A stretch of 64,000 nucleotides of DNA. Source: Metallibacterium scheffleri (GTDB taxonomy: Bacteria; Pseudomonadota; Gammaproteobacteria; Xanthomonadales; Rhodanobacteraceae). Within the stretch, counting starts at the first letter, position 1, and each line of letters starts with the position of its first letter. Of this stretch, positions 8,477 to 17,324 are shown one piece after another. Below the pieces are notes generated by a model that was not told the origin of the DNA, ran no database searches, and was given only the letters and a program-made list of their open reading frames with translations. A program made the translations under genes and the position numbers. Location: contig NZ_LDOS01000001.1 of the NCBI RefSeq assembly GCF_002077135.1, positions 1,074,501 to 1,138,500 of the forward strand, in the 5' to 3' direction.

Positions 8477-9943
8477 ATGGGTGCTGCCGATGCAAGACGC
8501 GCTGCGAGCGCGCTGAATCGTCTCGGTCTGGGTGCGCACAACGGCGAGATCGTGGCGTTGGGCGATGCCGAGGCCTGGGCGTTGCGTCAATCCAGCCAGC
8601 GCGCCGAGGATTTGGGCGTGTTCACCGGCCTGCCGGATAGCCTCGACTACCTGCGCAAGGAGGCGCAGTTGCAGCAGCAGCGGCGTGCGCTCAAGCGTGC
8701 GGACGCAGGCACGCCACGGCCGCCTGCCATTGGCAAGGACGGCAAGCCGGTCAATCCGCTGGCGCGCTTGTATGTGCAGATGTTTGGCGCCGATCTGCGC
8801 CGCGAGGCCAGCGCGCGCTGGCAGCTGGCTGCGCGCAGCGAAACACCCTTCGCCGAGCGCCTGGTGCGCTTCTGGTCCAACCACTTCGCGGTATCGGTGG
8901 ACAAGTTCCCGGTGCGCTTGTACGCCGCGCCGATGGAGCGCGAGGCGATCCGCCCGCACCTCAACGGGCGCTTTTACGACATGCTGATCGCGGTCGAGCA
9001 GCATCCGGCCATGCTGCGCTATCTGGATCAGGCGCAGTCGGTGGGCCCGGATTCGCCATTGGCCGAGCGTGTCGACCGGCGCCTGGCGCGCCGTGCCGAC
9101 GGACAGCCCGCGCGCAAGCTGGGACTCAACGAAAACCTCGCGCGCGAGATCATGGAGCTGCACACGCTCGGCGTCGGCGCGCATTACACCCAGGCCGACG
9201 TCACCCAGTTCGCGCGCGCGCTGACTGGCTGGAGTCTGCCGACACCGCGCGAGCTGGAGCAGGGCGAGGTCACCGCCGCGTTCAAGTTCCGCCCGTTCGC
9301 GCACGAGCCCGGCAACGTCAGCGTGCTGGGCAAGGTCTACGATCAGCGCGGCGAGGATCAGGCCAAGGCCATCCTCGCTGACTTTGCCATGCATCCGGCC
9401 ACCGCGTGGCATCTGGCGAGCAAACTGGCCACGCACTGCGTCAGCGATACGCCGCCGCCGGAACTGGTCGATGCCATGGCGCAGGCCTATCGCGCCAGTG
9501 GCGGCTTGCTGCCGGCGCTATATGCCGCACTACTGCAGCATGCGGTGACGTGGGCGCCGGAGGCGCGCAAGATCCGCACGCCGCAGGATCTGCTGGTTGC
9601 CGGCTTGCGCGCCGGCGCCATCGATCCGGGCGACAAGCCGCAACCGTGGGAAGGTTTGCTGATGCGCCTGGGACAGCCCACCTTCATGCCGCGCTCGCCG
9701 GCCGGTTACACCGATGTCGCCGCCGACTGGGTGGCGCCGGATGCGCTGTGGAAGCGCGTGCAGGTGGCCGAGGCACTGGCCGAGCGTGTCGTGCGCGTGG
9801 GCCTTGAGCCGCGGGCGCTGGCGGCGGGCGTGATCGGCCCCGCGCTGCGCCCCGACACGCTCACCGCGCTGGCGCGCGCCGAGGCGCCCGAGCAGGCGCT
9901 GGCGCTGCTGTTCGCCAGCCCCGAATTCCAGTGGAGGGTGTGA
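8477..9943 (+). CDS. DUF1800 domain-containing protein
   Basis: DUF1800 family protein of 488 residues. Typical blocks are seen: 'ARRAASALNRLGLG' at the N terminus, 'LVRFWSNHFAVSVDKFPVR' around residue 140, 'GLNENLAREIMELHTLGVGAHYTQADVTQFARALTGWS' around 220-255, and a C-terminal 'ALALLFASPEFQWRV'. The biochemical role of the family is unknown. It is almost always followed by a DUF1501 protein, as here with one base between stop and start, so the two probably act together. The ATG at 8477 has CGGAG eight bases upstream; a GTG at 8453 is a weaker alternative. No clear signal peptide is seen. Confidence 0.9.
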   Translation: MGAADARRAASALNRLGLGAHNGEIVALGDAEAWALRQSSQRAEDLGVFTGLPDSLDYLRKEAQLQQQRRALKRADAGTPRPPAIGKDGKPVNPLARLYVQMFGADLRREASARWQLAARSETPFAERLVRFWSNHFAVSVDKFPVRLYAAPMEREAIRPHLNGRFYDMLIAVEQHPAMLRYLDQAQSVGPDSPLAERVDRRLARRADGQPARKLGLNENLAREIMELHTLGVGAHYTQADVTQFARALTGWSLPTPRELEQGEVTAAFKFRPFAHEPGNVSVLGKVYDQRGEDQAKAILADFAMHPATAWHLASKLATHCVSDTPPPELVDAMAQAYRASGGLLPALYAALLQHAVTWAPEARKIRTPQDLLVAGLRAGAIDPGDKPQPWEGLLMRLGQPTFMPRSPAGYTDVAADWVAPDALWKRVQVAEALAERVVRVGLEPRALAAGVIGPALRPDTLTALARAEAPEQALALLFASPEFQWRV

Positions 9944-9944
9944 G

Positions 9945-11177
9945 ATGAGCACGCGCCGCGAATTCCTGCGCTTGATGGGACTGTCCGCCACGGCCGCCGC
10001 CACGTTGACGCTGTGGCCGGGCATCACCCTTGCCGCCACGGGCGCCGACACGCGCCTGCTGGTGCTGATGCTGCGTGGGGGTCTGGATGGCATCCATGCG
10101 CTGCCGCCGTATGGCGATCCGGGCTATGCCGAGCTGCGCGGGCCGCTGGCGCTGACACCCAGCGGCCCCACCGCGGAAGACCCGGCTGCGCTGCGCCTGG
10201 ACGGCACCTTCGCGCTGCATCCGGCGCTGCGCTTCGCGCAGCAGCTCTACCAGCGTGGCCAGTTGCTGCCGATCGTCGCGGCCGCACCGCCGTACTGGGG
10301 GCGCTCGCATTTCGAGGCACAGGATTGCGTGGAAAACGGCACCGCCACGCCGGATGGCGCGCAGACCGGCTGGCTCAATCGCGCCGTCGCCGCACTGCCG
10401 GGCATCGATGGCCTGGCGGTGAGCACGGTGATGCCGCTGATGATGCGCGGCGGTGGCCGCATCACGACGTGGTCGCCGCCGCTGCCGATGCGCGTCAATC
10501 CGATTCTGTTGCAGCGCCTGGAACCGCTGTACGCCGAGGACCCGCGGCTGGCAGTGGCCTTCGCCGACGCACTGGCCAATCAGGGTGCCAGCGGTGGCGC
10601 GGCGCTGGCTCCGGCTGACGCGATGGCGGCCGGCAAGGCCAAGGCCATGGGCAGCGGCGGCCGCCTGCCGCAATTGATGCAGGCCGCAGGCACGTTCATG
10701 GCCAGGGCCGACGGTCCGCGCATCGGCTTCGTCGAGGACTATGGCTGGGATACCCACGCCAATCAGGCCGCGATCCTGTCGCGCAAACTCAAGGAGCTCG
10801 ACAACGCCTTCGCCAGTTTCGCGCAGGCGGCGCAGCCGGTGTGGTCGCGCATGGTCATGGTGGTGGTCACCGAATTCGGCCGCACCGCGCGCATCAACGG
10901 CACCAACGGCACCGACCACGGCACCGGCGGGGTGATGTTCGTGGCCGGCGGCGCGGTGGCCGGCGGGCGCGTCGGCGGGCAGTGGCCGGGCATGCGCCCG
11001 CAGCAGCTGTATCAGAATCGCGACATCCACGCGACCACCGATTTCCGCGCCGTGTTCAAGGGTTTGCTGGCCGCACACCTGGGCATCGGCGAGCGCGTGC
11101 TGGCCACACGCGTGTTTCCAGGCAGTGCCGCGCTGGCTCCGCAGGGTGGTTTGTTGCGTGCAGCCCTGGCGGCGTGA
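9945..11177 (+). CDS. DUF1501 protein with Tat signal
   Basis: DUF1501 family protein, 410 residues, predicted to be exported folded through the Tat pathway. The N terminus has the twin-arginine motif 'STRREFLRLMG' followed by a hydrophobic stretch and 'TLAATGA' as a likely cleavage region. The family resembles alkaline-phosphatase/sulfatase-fold proteins: 'LMLRGGLDGIHALPPYGD' near the N terminus, 'DYGWDTHANQ' around 265 and 'VVVTEFGRTARINGTNGTDHGTGG' around 305-328 hold the conserved His/Asp residues. It forms an operon with the preceding DUF1800 gene. No substrate is known. Confidence 0.92.
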   Translation: MSTRREFLRLMGLSATAAATLTLWPGITLAATGADTRLLVLMLRGGLDGIHALPPYGDPGYAELRGPLALTPSGPTAEDPAALRLDGTFALHPALRFAQQLYQRGQLLPIVAAAPPYWGRSHFEAQDCVENGTATPDGAQTGWLNRAVAALPGIDGLAVSTVMPLMMRGGGRITTWSPPLPMRVNPILLQRLEPLYAEDPRLAVAFADALANQGASGGAALAPADAMAAGKAKAMGSGGRLPQLMQAAGTFMARADGPRIGFVEDYGWDTHANQAAILSRKLKELDNAFASFAQAAQPVWSRMVMVVVTEFGRTARINGTNGTDHGTGGVMFVAGGAVAGGRVGGQWPGMRPQQLYQNRDIHATTDFRAVFKGLLAAHLGIGERVLATRVFPGSAALAPQGGLLRAALAA

Positions 11178-11255
11178 GGCGCCTGCGGCGAGGTTGCGAT
11201 TGACACTGCGCGCGGCGCGCGTGAGGCTTGCCGGCATGACCACGGGGAGCCTGCC

Positions 11256-11666
11256 ATGAGCGAAGAAACCCAGTACACCACGCCACCACCACCGCCACCA
11301 CCGACCGCCAGCGCGCCGGCGCAATCCAGCGAGATGGATCAGCGCAACTGGGCCATGTTCACGCACCTGTCGGCGCTGCTCGGCCTGGTCAGCGGCTTAG
11401 GATTCATTCTCGGCCCGTTGGTGCTGTGGCTGATCAAGAAGGAGCAGATGCCGCTGGTCAACGAGGCCGGCAAGGAAGCGGTGAACTTCCAGCTCACCAT
11501 GCTCATCGCATTCCTCGTTTCCTGGGTGCTGATGCTGATGCTGATCGGCTTCTTGCTGATACCGCTGGTCGTGGTGTTCGATGTCGTGATGTCGATCATC
11601 GCCGCGGTGCAGACCAGCAACGGCACGCGTTACCGCTATCCGCTGACGATCCGCTTCATCAATTGA
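11256..11666 (+). CDS. DUF4870 membrane protein
   Basis: Small membrane protein of 136 residues with the DUF4870 (Tic20-like) fold. A Pro-rich cytoplasmic N terminus (eight prolines around residues 10-17) precedes the family motif 'NWAMFTHLSALLGLV' and 'LIKKEQMPLVNEAGKEAVNFQLTMLI'. Three or four hydrophobic segments follow, ending in 'TSNGTRYRYPLTIRFI'. The ATG at 11256 has GGGGAG upstream. Function is unknown in bacteria. It converges on ispA. Confidence 0.9.
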   Translation: MSEETQYTTPPPPPPPTASAPAQSSEMDQRNWAMFTHLSALLGLVSGLGFILGPLVLWLIKKEQMPLVNEAGKEAVNFQLTMLIAFLVSWVLMLMLIGFLLIPLVVVFDVVMSIIAAVQTSNGTRYRYPLTIRFIN

Positions 11667-11689
11667 GGCATGCGCCGCGGTCGCGTGCC

Positions 11690-12592
11690 TCAGCGCGCGC
11701 GTGCCGCGGCGTGCTGCGCCAGTTCGCGCAACAAGTCGGCCCGGGCAGCGAACGGCGCCAGGGCTTGCAGCGCCTGCGCGGTGACTTCATGCAGGCGCTG
11801 GCGCGCGCCGTCCACGCCCAGCAGCGTCGGAAACGTGGGTTTGCCCTGGCGCGAATCCTTGCCCGCGGTCTTGCCCAGCGTCGCCGTGGCGCCTTCGACA
11901 TCGAGCAGGTCGTCGCGGATCTGGAAAGCCAGGCCGAACGCCGCCGCGTAGTCATCCAGCGCGTGTAGCGTGGCGGCATCGGCCGCGGCGGCCAGCGCGC
12001 CCATGCGCACGCAGGCGCGGATCAGCGCGCCGGTCTTCAGCGCATGCAGATGCTCCAGCGCGGGCACATCCAGATCGCCGCCGGTCGCGGCCAGGTCCAG
12101 CGCCTGGCCGCCGGCCATGCCTTCGGCACCACACGCTGTGGCCAGGGTGCACAACATGGCCAGGCGCGTGTCGGCATCGACATCGAGCGCGGCGTCATGC
12201 GCGAGGTGATCGAAGGCCAGTGCCTGCAGCGCATCGCCGGCGAGGATCGCCGTGGCCTCGCCGAAAGCGACGTGGCAGGTGGGGCGGCCGCGGCGCAGGT
12301 CGTCATCGTCCATTGCCGGCAAATCGTCGTGGATCAGCGAATAGGCGTGGATCAGCTCGGCCGCCGCGGCCGGCGCATCGAGGCGCGCCAGCGGCGCTTG
12401 CAGCAGCACGCCGGTGGCATAGGTGAGCAGCGGCCGCAGGCGCTTGCCGCTGCCCAGAGCGGCGTAACGCATGGCCTGCTGCAGGCGACCGGGACCGGGA
12501 TGGGCGGGTGGCAGGGCGCGTTCGAGTGCGGCTTCGCTGCGGCGGATCAACGCAACGAACGCAGGGCCCAGCTCAAGGTGCGTCGGATTCAA
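11690..12592 (-). CDS. ispA: farnesyl (geranyl) diphosphate synthase
   Basis: Polyprenyl synthetase that condenses IPP with DMAPP/GPP to give farnesyl diphosphate, feeding quinone, undecaprenyl-phosphate and other isoprenoid synthesis in the cytoplasm. With a start at TTG 12592 it is 300 residues, the usual IspA length. Both aspartate-rich motifs are intact: '[10 protein letters not shown]' (89-98) and 'DDLLD' (227-231). '[10 protein letters not shown]' (48-57) is the IPP-binding region. No ATG or GTG is well placed. The TTG lies inside the end of xseB, giving a 20-base overlap and probable translational coupling. The start is therefore the least certain part. The xseB-ispA order is common in gammaproteobacteria. 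Confidence 0.92.
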   Translation of the reverse strand: MNPTHLELGPAFVALIRRSEAALERALPPAHPGPGRLQQAMRYAALGSGKRLRPLLTYATGVLLQAPLARLDAPAAAAELIHAYSLIHDDLPAMDDDDLRRGRPTCHVAFGEATAILAGDALQALAFDHLAHDAALDVDADTRLAMLCTLATACGAEGMAGGQALDLAATGGDLDVPALEHLHALKTGALIRACVRMGALAAAADAATLHALDDYAAAFGLAFQIRDDLLDVEGATATLGKTAGKDSRQGKPTFPTLLGVDGARQRLHEVTAQALQALAPFAARADLLRELAQHAAARAR

Positions 12593-12836
12593 AGGGTTCG
12601 GCGAGATCGGGGGCTTCGGGATCGAGCAGTTTGCGTACGCGCAGTTCGGCCTGGTCCAGCGCGCCCTGGCAGTTGCGGTACAGGGCAACGCCGCGTTCGA
12701 ACGCGGCCAGCGAATCATCCAGACTCAGATCGCCTTGTTCCATGCGTGCGACCAGGGCCTCGAGTTCATCCAGGGATTGTTCGAAGGCGGCCGCTGGGCC
12801 GGGGACGGTTGTTGCGTTGCGCGTGGACTTGGCCAT
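12573..12836 (-). CDS. xseB: exodeoxyribonuclease VII small subunit
   Basis: Small subunit of exonuclease VII, 87 residues, which helps XseA degrade single-stranded DNA. The family core is clear: '[43 protein letters not shown]' (about 18-60), then the helix '[12 protein letters not shown]'. The C terminus is acidic. The start of ispA lies within its final codons. XseA is not in the window. An Ala/Thr-rich N-terminal leader is usual for the family. Confidence 0.95.
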   Translation of the reverse strand: MAKSTRNATTVPGPAAAFEQSLDELEALVARMEQGDLSLDDSLAAFERGVALYRNCQGALDQAELRVRKLLDPEAPDLAEPFESDAP

Positions 12837-12847
12837 GGCCGCGAACG

Positions 12848-14215
12848 CTAGCGCAGCGCAGGCGGCGATTCAATCGCCGGCATCGATTGAGCGGGTGGCA
12901 GCGGCGCGCTGCGCCGCCACCGCGGGCGCACGCCGTGCGCGTTGAAGTAAGCCTGTCCGGCTGCGCTCAGCGCGATATCGCCCAGCGCCAGCATCTCGCC
13001 CGCGGCGGTCTCGACCAGCGGGCAGCGCGCACGCTGCCATGGCGGCACGTTGGCGCGCTGGAACAGGCTGCCTAGATCGCGCGCATGTGCGGCGCCGGCC
13101 GGGCGCACGCGCTCGCCCACGCGGCACGCACGCACGCGCAACAGCGGATTGAATCGCGCGGCGGCATCCAGGTACAGCGAAGCGCCGCCCGCCAGCGCCA
13201 GCGGCGCGCCATCCCAGGCCAGAGTCCACTCGTCTGGCGGTGGCGGCGACCAAGGTTCCGCATACAGTCGGCCGCGCCAGGCGCGCAGCACGCTGCCGGC
13301 GTAACGCAGCTGCGGGTTGCGATCGCGCGCGGCCTCGCGCAGCATGGTTTGCAGCGCGCTGCGCTGCGCACTGCCGGGCGCATCCAGGCCGAGCGGGTGC
13401 AGCCAACGTGCCAACACGGGGGCGTGCAGCACTTCCGGCAAGGCCAGCCAGGCGGCGATGTCGAGTGTTTGCGTCGGTGCATCCAGCAGCGTGCGCAAGG
13501 CTTCCGCGCTGCGCTGTGCAAGATCATCGGCCAGCGCGCGCTGCACGCGCGCGACGTGCAGCAGCGCGGTGGAGGCCGCGGGCCAGTGGCGTCCGAGTTG
13601 CGGCATGACGTGCTGGCGCAAAAAACTGCGCGCATGGGCGGGATCGCGATTGGCGGGATCGTCGATGACGTGCAATCCGTGCGCTTCGATATGCGCATGC
13701 AGCGTGGTGCGCGGCACCTCCAGCAGTGGCCGCCACAGCCAGCCGCCGGCGAAGGTGCGCAGGTCGCGCATCCCGCCCAGACCTTCGGGACCGGCGCCGC
13801 GCAGCAGCTTGAGCAGCACGGTTTCGGCCTGATCTTCACGGTGCTGTGCCAGCACCAGCAGGCCACCCGCCGGCAATCGATCGGCCAGCGCGGCATAGCG
13901 CGCGCTGCGTGCTGCGGCCTCCATGCCCCTGCCAGTGCGCGTATCCACGCGCGCGCGCAACAGGGTGACGGGCACCTGCCAGCACGCGCATTGCGCCAGG
14001 CAGTGCGCGGCCCAGCGCGCGCTGTCCTGGTGCAGGCCGTGATCAACATGCAGCGCCTGCAGGTCGCGCGCGCGCGCCGCCGGCAGCAGGCTCAGCGCAT
14101 GCAGCAGCGCGCTGGAATCGGGTCCGCCGCTGTACGCCACCCGCAATGCGCCAGGCGGCGCGGCCGCAAGCGCGGCGCCGAGACGGGTGCGCAGATCACG
14201 GGTCATGCGGTGCAT
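12848..14215 (-). CDS. tilS: tRNA(Ile)-lysidine synthase
   Basis: TilS converts the wobble C of the AUA-reading tRNA-Ile to lysidine using ATP and lysine; it is normally essential. The PP-loop 'SGGPDS' (29-34) is intact. '[18 protein letters not shown]', '[18 protein letters not shown]' and '[28 protein letters not shown]' follow in family order. The C-terminal TilS domains extend to the end, finishing with a Pro-rich tail. The start is uncertain among ATG codons at 14215, 14206 and 14245; 14215 gives 455 residues, close to the family norm. It is divergent from folC, about 95 bases away. Confidence 0.93.
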   Translation of the reverse strand: MHRMTRDLRTRLGAALAAAPPGALRVAYSGGPDSSALLHALSLLPAARARDLQALHVDHGLHQDSARWAAHCLAQCACWQVPVTLLRARVDTRTGRGMEAAARSARYAALADRLPAGGLLVLAQHREDQAETVLLKLLRGAGPEGLGGMRDLRTFAGGWLWRPLLEVPRTTLHAHIEAHGLHVIDDPANRDPAHARSFLRQHVMPQLGRHWPAASTALLHVARVQRALADDLAQRSAEALRTLLDAPTQTLDIAAWLALPEVLHAPVLARWLHPLGLDAPGSAQRSALQTMLREAARDRNPQLRYAGSVLRAWRGRLYAEPWSPPPPDEWTLAWDGAPLALAGGASLYLDAAARFNPLLRVRACRVGERVRPAGAAHARDLGSLFQRANVPPWQRARCPLVETAAGEMLALGDIALSAAGQAYFNAHGVRPRWRRSAPLPPAQSMPAIESPPALR

Positions 14216-14310
14216 CAGGCCAAAGCCGCGCGGCAAACGCAACATGCGCGCCATGCTTGCACACGCCGCGCGCGCTGCGCATGCTGCGCGCCGCCTTGCG
14301 GAACTCACCG

Positions 14311-15621
14311 ATGACCCTGCCCGACACGCTTGCCGATTGGCTGGAATACCAGCAACGCCAGCACGCCCAGCCGATCGCACTGGGCCTGCAGCGCGTGCGC
14401 ATGGTTTGGCAGGCGCTGGGTGCGCCATCGCCGGCGCGCTGTGTCATCAGCGTGGGTGGCACCAATGGCAAGGGATCGACCGTGGCGTTTCTCGAAGCCA
14501 TGTTGCGCACGCGCGGGTTGCGCGTGGGGGCCTATACCTCGCCGCACCTGCTGCGTTACAACGAGCGCGTGCGCATCGACGCACGCGAGGCCGATGATGC
14601 CGCCCTGTGCGCGGCCTTCGCGCGCATCGAGCAGGCGCGCGGCGCCATTCCGCTGACCTATTTCGAGTACGGGACCCTGGCCGCGCTGCTGCTGTTCGCA
14701 GATGCACGGCTCGAGGTCGCGTTGCTGGAAGTGGGCCTCGGGGGGCGCCTGGATGCGGTCAACATCATCGACGCCGATGCCGCCATCGTCACCACGATCG
14801 GCATCGACCACACCGAGTATCTGGGCACGGATCGCGACAGCATCGGCCGCGAGAAAGCCGGCATCGCGCGCAGCGGGCGGCCGTTGATCCTGGGCAGCAG
14901 CGACGTGCCTGACGGACTGTCCGGGAGCGCCGCGGATGCGGGCGCCACGCTGCTGCGGCTGGGGTTGGATTTCGCCATCGTGGCGCAGGTCGACGGCTGG
15001 CGCTGGAGCACCCCGGCAGGCGCTGGGCATGCCTTGCCCGCGGCCGGAGAGATCGCCGCCGTCGACCTGCTCGAACTGTCGCTGGCCGGCCCGCGCCAGC
15101 CCGAGAACGTCGCTGCCGCGCTGGCGGCGCTGTGGGCGCTGCGCCAGCGACTCGGATGGGCGCCGCAAGACTACGCCAGGGGTATTGCGTCGGTGCGTTT
15201 GCCAGGCCGCCTGCAAGATCTGGGCGGCACCCCCGACTTGATCGTGGACGTTGCGCACAATCCGCAGGCCGCCGCCGGGCTGGCGGCGTGGCTGGATGCG
15301 CAACCGTGGGTGCTCACCCACGCCGTGTTCAGCGCGCTGGCCGACAAGGACATTGCCGGCATCGGCGCCGCGCTCGGCGCACGCATCGCGCACTGGCACG
15401 TCTGCGGCATCCTGGATGCCGGCGCGCGCGGTCTTGACGCGGCCAGCGTCGCCGCGCGCTTGCGGATGGCACTGCCGCAGGCGGCGATCAGCCTGCATGC
15501 CGATGTGCACGCCGCGCTGGCCGCGGCGCGTGCGGCGCTGCCCATGCGCGGGCGCGTACTTGCCTTCGGCTCGTTCCATATTGCCGGCGCGGTGTTGGAG
15601 CGATCGCCGCCGCAGGCCTGA
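14311..15621 (+). CDS. folC: bifunctional folylpolyglutamate/dihydrofolate synthase
   Basis: FolC, 436 residues, adds glutamate to dihydropteroate and to folates with ATP in the cytoplasm. The P-loop 'GTNGKGST' (50-57) and Mur-ligase-like features are present: 'YTSPHLLRYNERVRI', 'TYFEYGTLAALLLF', 'EVGLGGRLDAVNIIDADAAIVTTIGIDHTEYLG', and C-terminal 'VDVAHNPQAAAGLAAWL'. ATG 14311 is chosen because homology starts there. It begins a run of four genes (folC, SPOR protein, cvpA, purF) in an order conserved in several gammaproteobacteria. A TATAAT box between folC and the next gene hints at a second promoter. Confidence 0.95.
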   Translation: MTLPDTLADWLEYQQRQHAQPIALGLQRVRMVWQALGAPSPARCVISVGGTNGKGSTVAFLEAMLRTRGLRVGAYTSPHLLRYNERVRIDAREADDAALCAAFARIEQARGAIPLTYFEYGTLAALLLFADARLEVALLEVGLGGRLDAVNIIDADAAIVTTIGIDHTEYLGTDRDSIGREKAGIARSGRPLILGSSDVPDGLSGSAADAGATLLRLGLDFAIVAQVDGWRWSTPAGAGHALPAAGEIAAVDLLELSLAGPRQPENVAAALAALWALRQRLGWAPQDYARGIASVRLPGRLQDLGGTPDLIVDVAHNPQAAAGLAAWLDAQPWVLTHAVFSALADKDIAGIGAALGARIAHWHVCGILDAGARGLDAASVAARLRMALPQAAISLHADVHAALAAARAALPMRGRVLAFGSFHIAGAVLERSPPQA

Positions 15622-15661
15622 ATCCGCTGGCGCTGGCAGCGAAGGGACACGGCGCAGGCGC

Positions 15662-15667
15662 TATAAT
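15662..15667 (+). promoter_or_regulatory. TATAAT -10-like element before the SPOR/cvpA/purF genes
   Basis: A perfect TATAAT stands in a GC-rich 76-base gap, 31 bases before the GTG start of the SPOR gene. No good -35 hexamer lies 16-18 bases upstream, so this is a weak promoter call. Confidence 0.35.
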
Positions 15668-15697
15668 CTGCCGCCTTTCCCGCCCGCGAGCACCGTC

Positions 15698-16735
15698 GTG
15701 GATACACGCCTGAAACAGCGTTTGATCGGTGCCGCCGTGTTGCTGGCACTGGTTGTCATCGCGGTGCCGATGTTCTTCTCCGGGCACGAGCAGGGTGGCA
15801 GCGCCACGACCTCGGTCAGCCTCGGCATTCCGGCGCAGCCCGAGCCGCCCTTGCAAAGCAAGACGCTGGAGCTGGGCGCGCCGGCGCCGACGGCAGCGGC
15901 TGCCAGCACGGGCCAGGCGCCCATGACGCAGGCCGCCGCGGCTTCGGCGCTGCCCGGCCAACGTCTGGCGACGGTCACCCTGCCCGGTGCGCCGCCGGAT
16001 GCCGCCAGCAGCGAGGCGCTGCCGCGCCCGGCGCCCGGCATGGCGCAGGCGTTCGCACCGCCGCCGCGCATGCCTCGCGGGGGCGCGTCCGCGGTCGCGG
16101 GCGAGAACGCCACCGCACCACTTGCCGCGCCGGCCATGCAGCCGCCGCGGGCCGCCACCGTGGTGAAGCCGAAGCAACTCTCGGTGCCGTTGCCGGTGGG
16201 TACCGCGGCACGCTCGAGTTACATCATCGACCTCGGGGTGTACATCAATTCGGTCAATGCACGCGAGTTGGTGCGGCGCCTGGCCAAGCTCGGCATCCAC
16301 GCCACCATCCACCCGATCCTGCGCCAGGCGCAGGCGATGACGCGGGTGACCGCCGGGCCCTATCCCAATCGTGCGCTGGCCGAGGCGGCGCGCTTGCGTA
16401 TCCGCGCGCACGAGCCCAACGCGCCGGCGGTACTGGTTTCCAGTCCGGGCAATCTTGGCACCGATCAGGCGGCCAGTGCCTTGCCGGCCGGGCAGCCCGG
16501 CGGCTGGGTGGTGCAACTGGGCGCCTTCGACAGCGCTGCCGTGGCGCAGGCCCTGAAGAGCCGTGCGCTTGCCGCCGGATTCGCGGCCTATACCGACACC
16601 GTGCGCACCGCGCAGGGAGCCACGTTGTGGCGCGTGCGCGTCGGGCCGGAGGCCAGCCGCGATGCCGCCGTGGCCTTGCGCGCGCAGTTGAAGGCCAAAC
16701 TGGCGCAGGATGGCATCGTGGCCGTTGCGCATTGA
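15698..16735 (+). CDS. SPOR-domain cell-division-type protein (DedD-like)
   Basis: Bitopic inner-membrane protein of 345 residues with one N-terminal helix (about 8-28, 'LIGAAVLLALVVIAVPMFF'). A long Ala/Pro-rich periplasmic linker (30-165) leads to the C terminus. Two SPOR-like repeats are visible: about 172-250 ('SYIIDLGVYINSVNARELVRRL') and about 267-345 ('GGWVVQLGAFDSAAVAQALKSRALAAGF'). SPOR domains bind denuded septal peptidoglycan; DedD has a similar layout and sits next to cvpA-purF in E. coli, though it has only one SPOR domain. The start is GTG at 15698. Two SPOR repeats is an uncommon variant. Confidence 0.88.
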   Translation: MDTRLKQRLIGAAVLLALVVIAVPMFFSGHEQGGSATTSVSLGIPAQPEPPLQSKTLELGAPAPTAAAASTGQAPMTQAAAASALPGQRLATVTLPGAPPDAASSEALPRPAPGMAQAFAPPPRMPRGGASAVAGENATAPLAAPAMQPPRAATVVKPKQLSVPLPVGTAARSSYIIDLGVYINSVNARELVRRLAKLGIHATIHPILRQAQAMTRVTAGPYPNRALAEAARLRIRAHEPNAPAVLVSSPGNLGTDQAASALPAGQPGGWVVQLGAFDSAAVAQALKSRALAAGFAAYTDTVRTAQGATLWRVRVGPEASRDAAVALRAQLKAKLAQDGIVAVAH

Positions 16736-16750
16736 GCCGGCGGGATTGCC

Positions 16751-17320
16751 GTGAGCACTGCCGATTACATCATCATCGCGATCATCGTGATCTCGGTGCT
16801 GCTGGGACTGTGGCGCGGTTTGATCGCCGAGGTGCTGGCGCTGGCGGTCTGGATCGTGGCGCTGTGGGCCGCATGGCAATTCGGCGCGGCGGTCTCGGCC
16901 TACATGCCCGCGGCGCTGCGCGCGCCGGCGGCGCGATTGTTCGCGGCGTGGGCGTTGATTTTCGTGCTGGTGCTGATCGCGGGTGCCGTACTCGGCTGGC
17001 TGTTGCGCATGCTGGTGCAAGGTACCGGCCTGTCCGGCACCGATCGCATGCTGGGCATGCTGTTCGGCGCGGCGCGCGGCGTGCTGATCGTGACCCTGGG
17101 TGTACTGCTGCTGGGCATGACGCCGTTTCCGCGCGATCCTTGGTGGCGTCATTCGGTCCTGCTGCCCGGTTTTCAGCGCGCGGCCGAAGCATTGCAGGCA
17201 CACCTGCCGCCCGAGGTGGCGCGCTACGTGCGTTTTGATCCATCACCGCTGGCAGCCGTCAAGTTGCCGTTTGCATTGCCCCGCCGCGTCACTCCGCCCC
17301 CAGCATCCCCCGAGTCCTGA
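16751..17320 (+). CDS. cvpA: CvpA family membrane protein
   Basis: CvpA-type inner-membrane protein, 189 residues, with four hydrophobic segments in the first 125 residues and a basic, Pro-rich C-terminal tail. Signature segments include '[37 protein letters not shown]' and '[24 protein letters not shown]'. CvpA is needed for colicin V production in E. coli and for envelope and bile-salt tolerance in enteric bacteria. The GTG start is 15 bases after the SPOR gene and the stop is five bases before purF, so it is within an operon. Confidence 0.93.
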   Translation: MSTADYIIIAIIVISVLLGLWRGLIAEVLALAVWIVALWAAWQFGAAVSAYMPAALRAPAARLFAAWALIFVLVLIAGAVLGWLLRMLVQGTGLSGTDRMLGMLFGAARGVLIVTLGVLLLGMTPFPRDPWWRHSVLLPGFQRAAEALQAHLPPEVARYVRFDPSPLAAVKLPFALPRRVTPPPASPES

Positions 17321-17324
17321 AACC

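Noticed and set aside
11200-11228. TTGACA upstream of the DUF4870 gene as a promoter
   Set aside because: No acceptable -10 hexamer at normal spacing.
15488-17203. A 571-codon minus-strand open frame over the SPOR protein and cvpA genes
   Set aside because: Composition is arginine/glutamine/histidine-rich without family features; the plus-strand genes are well supported.
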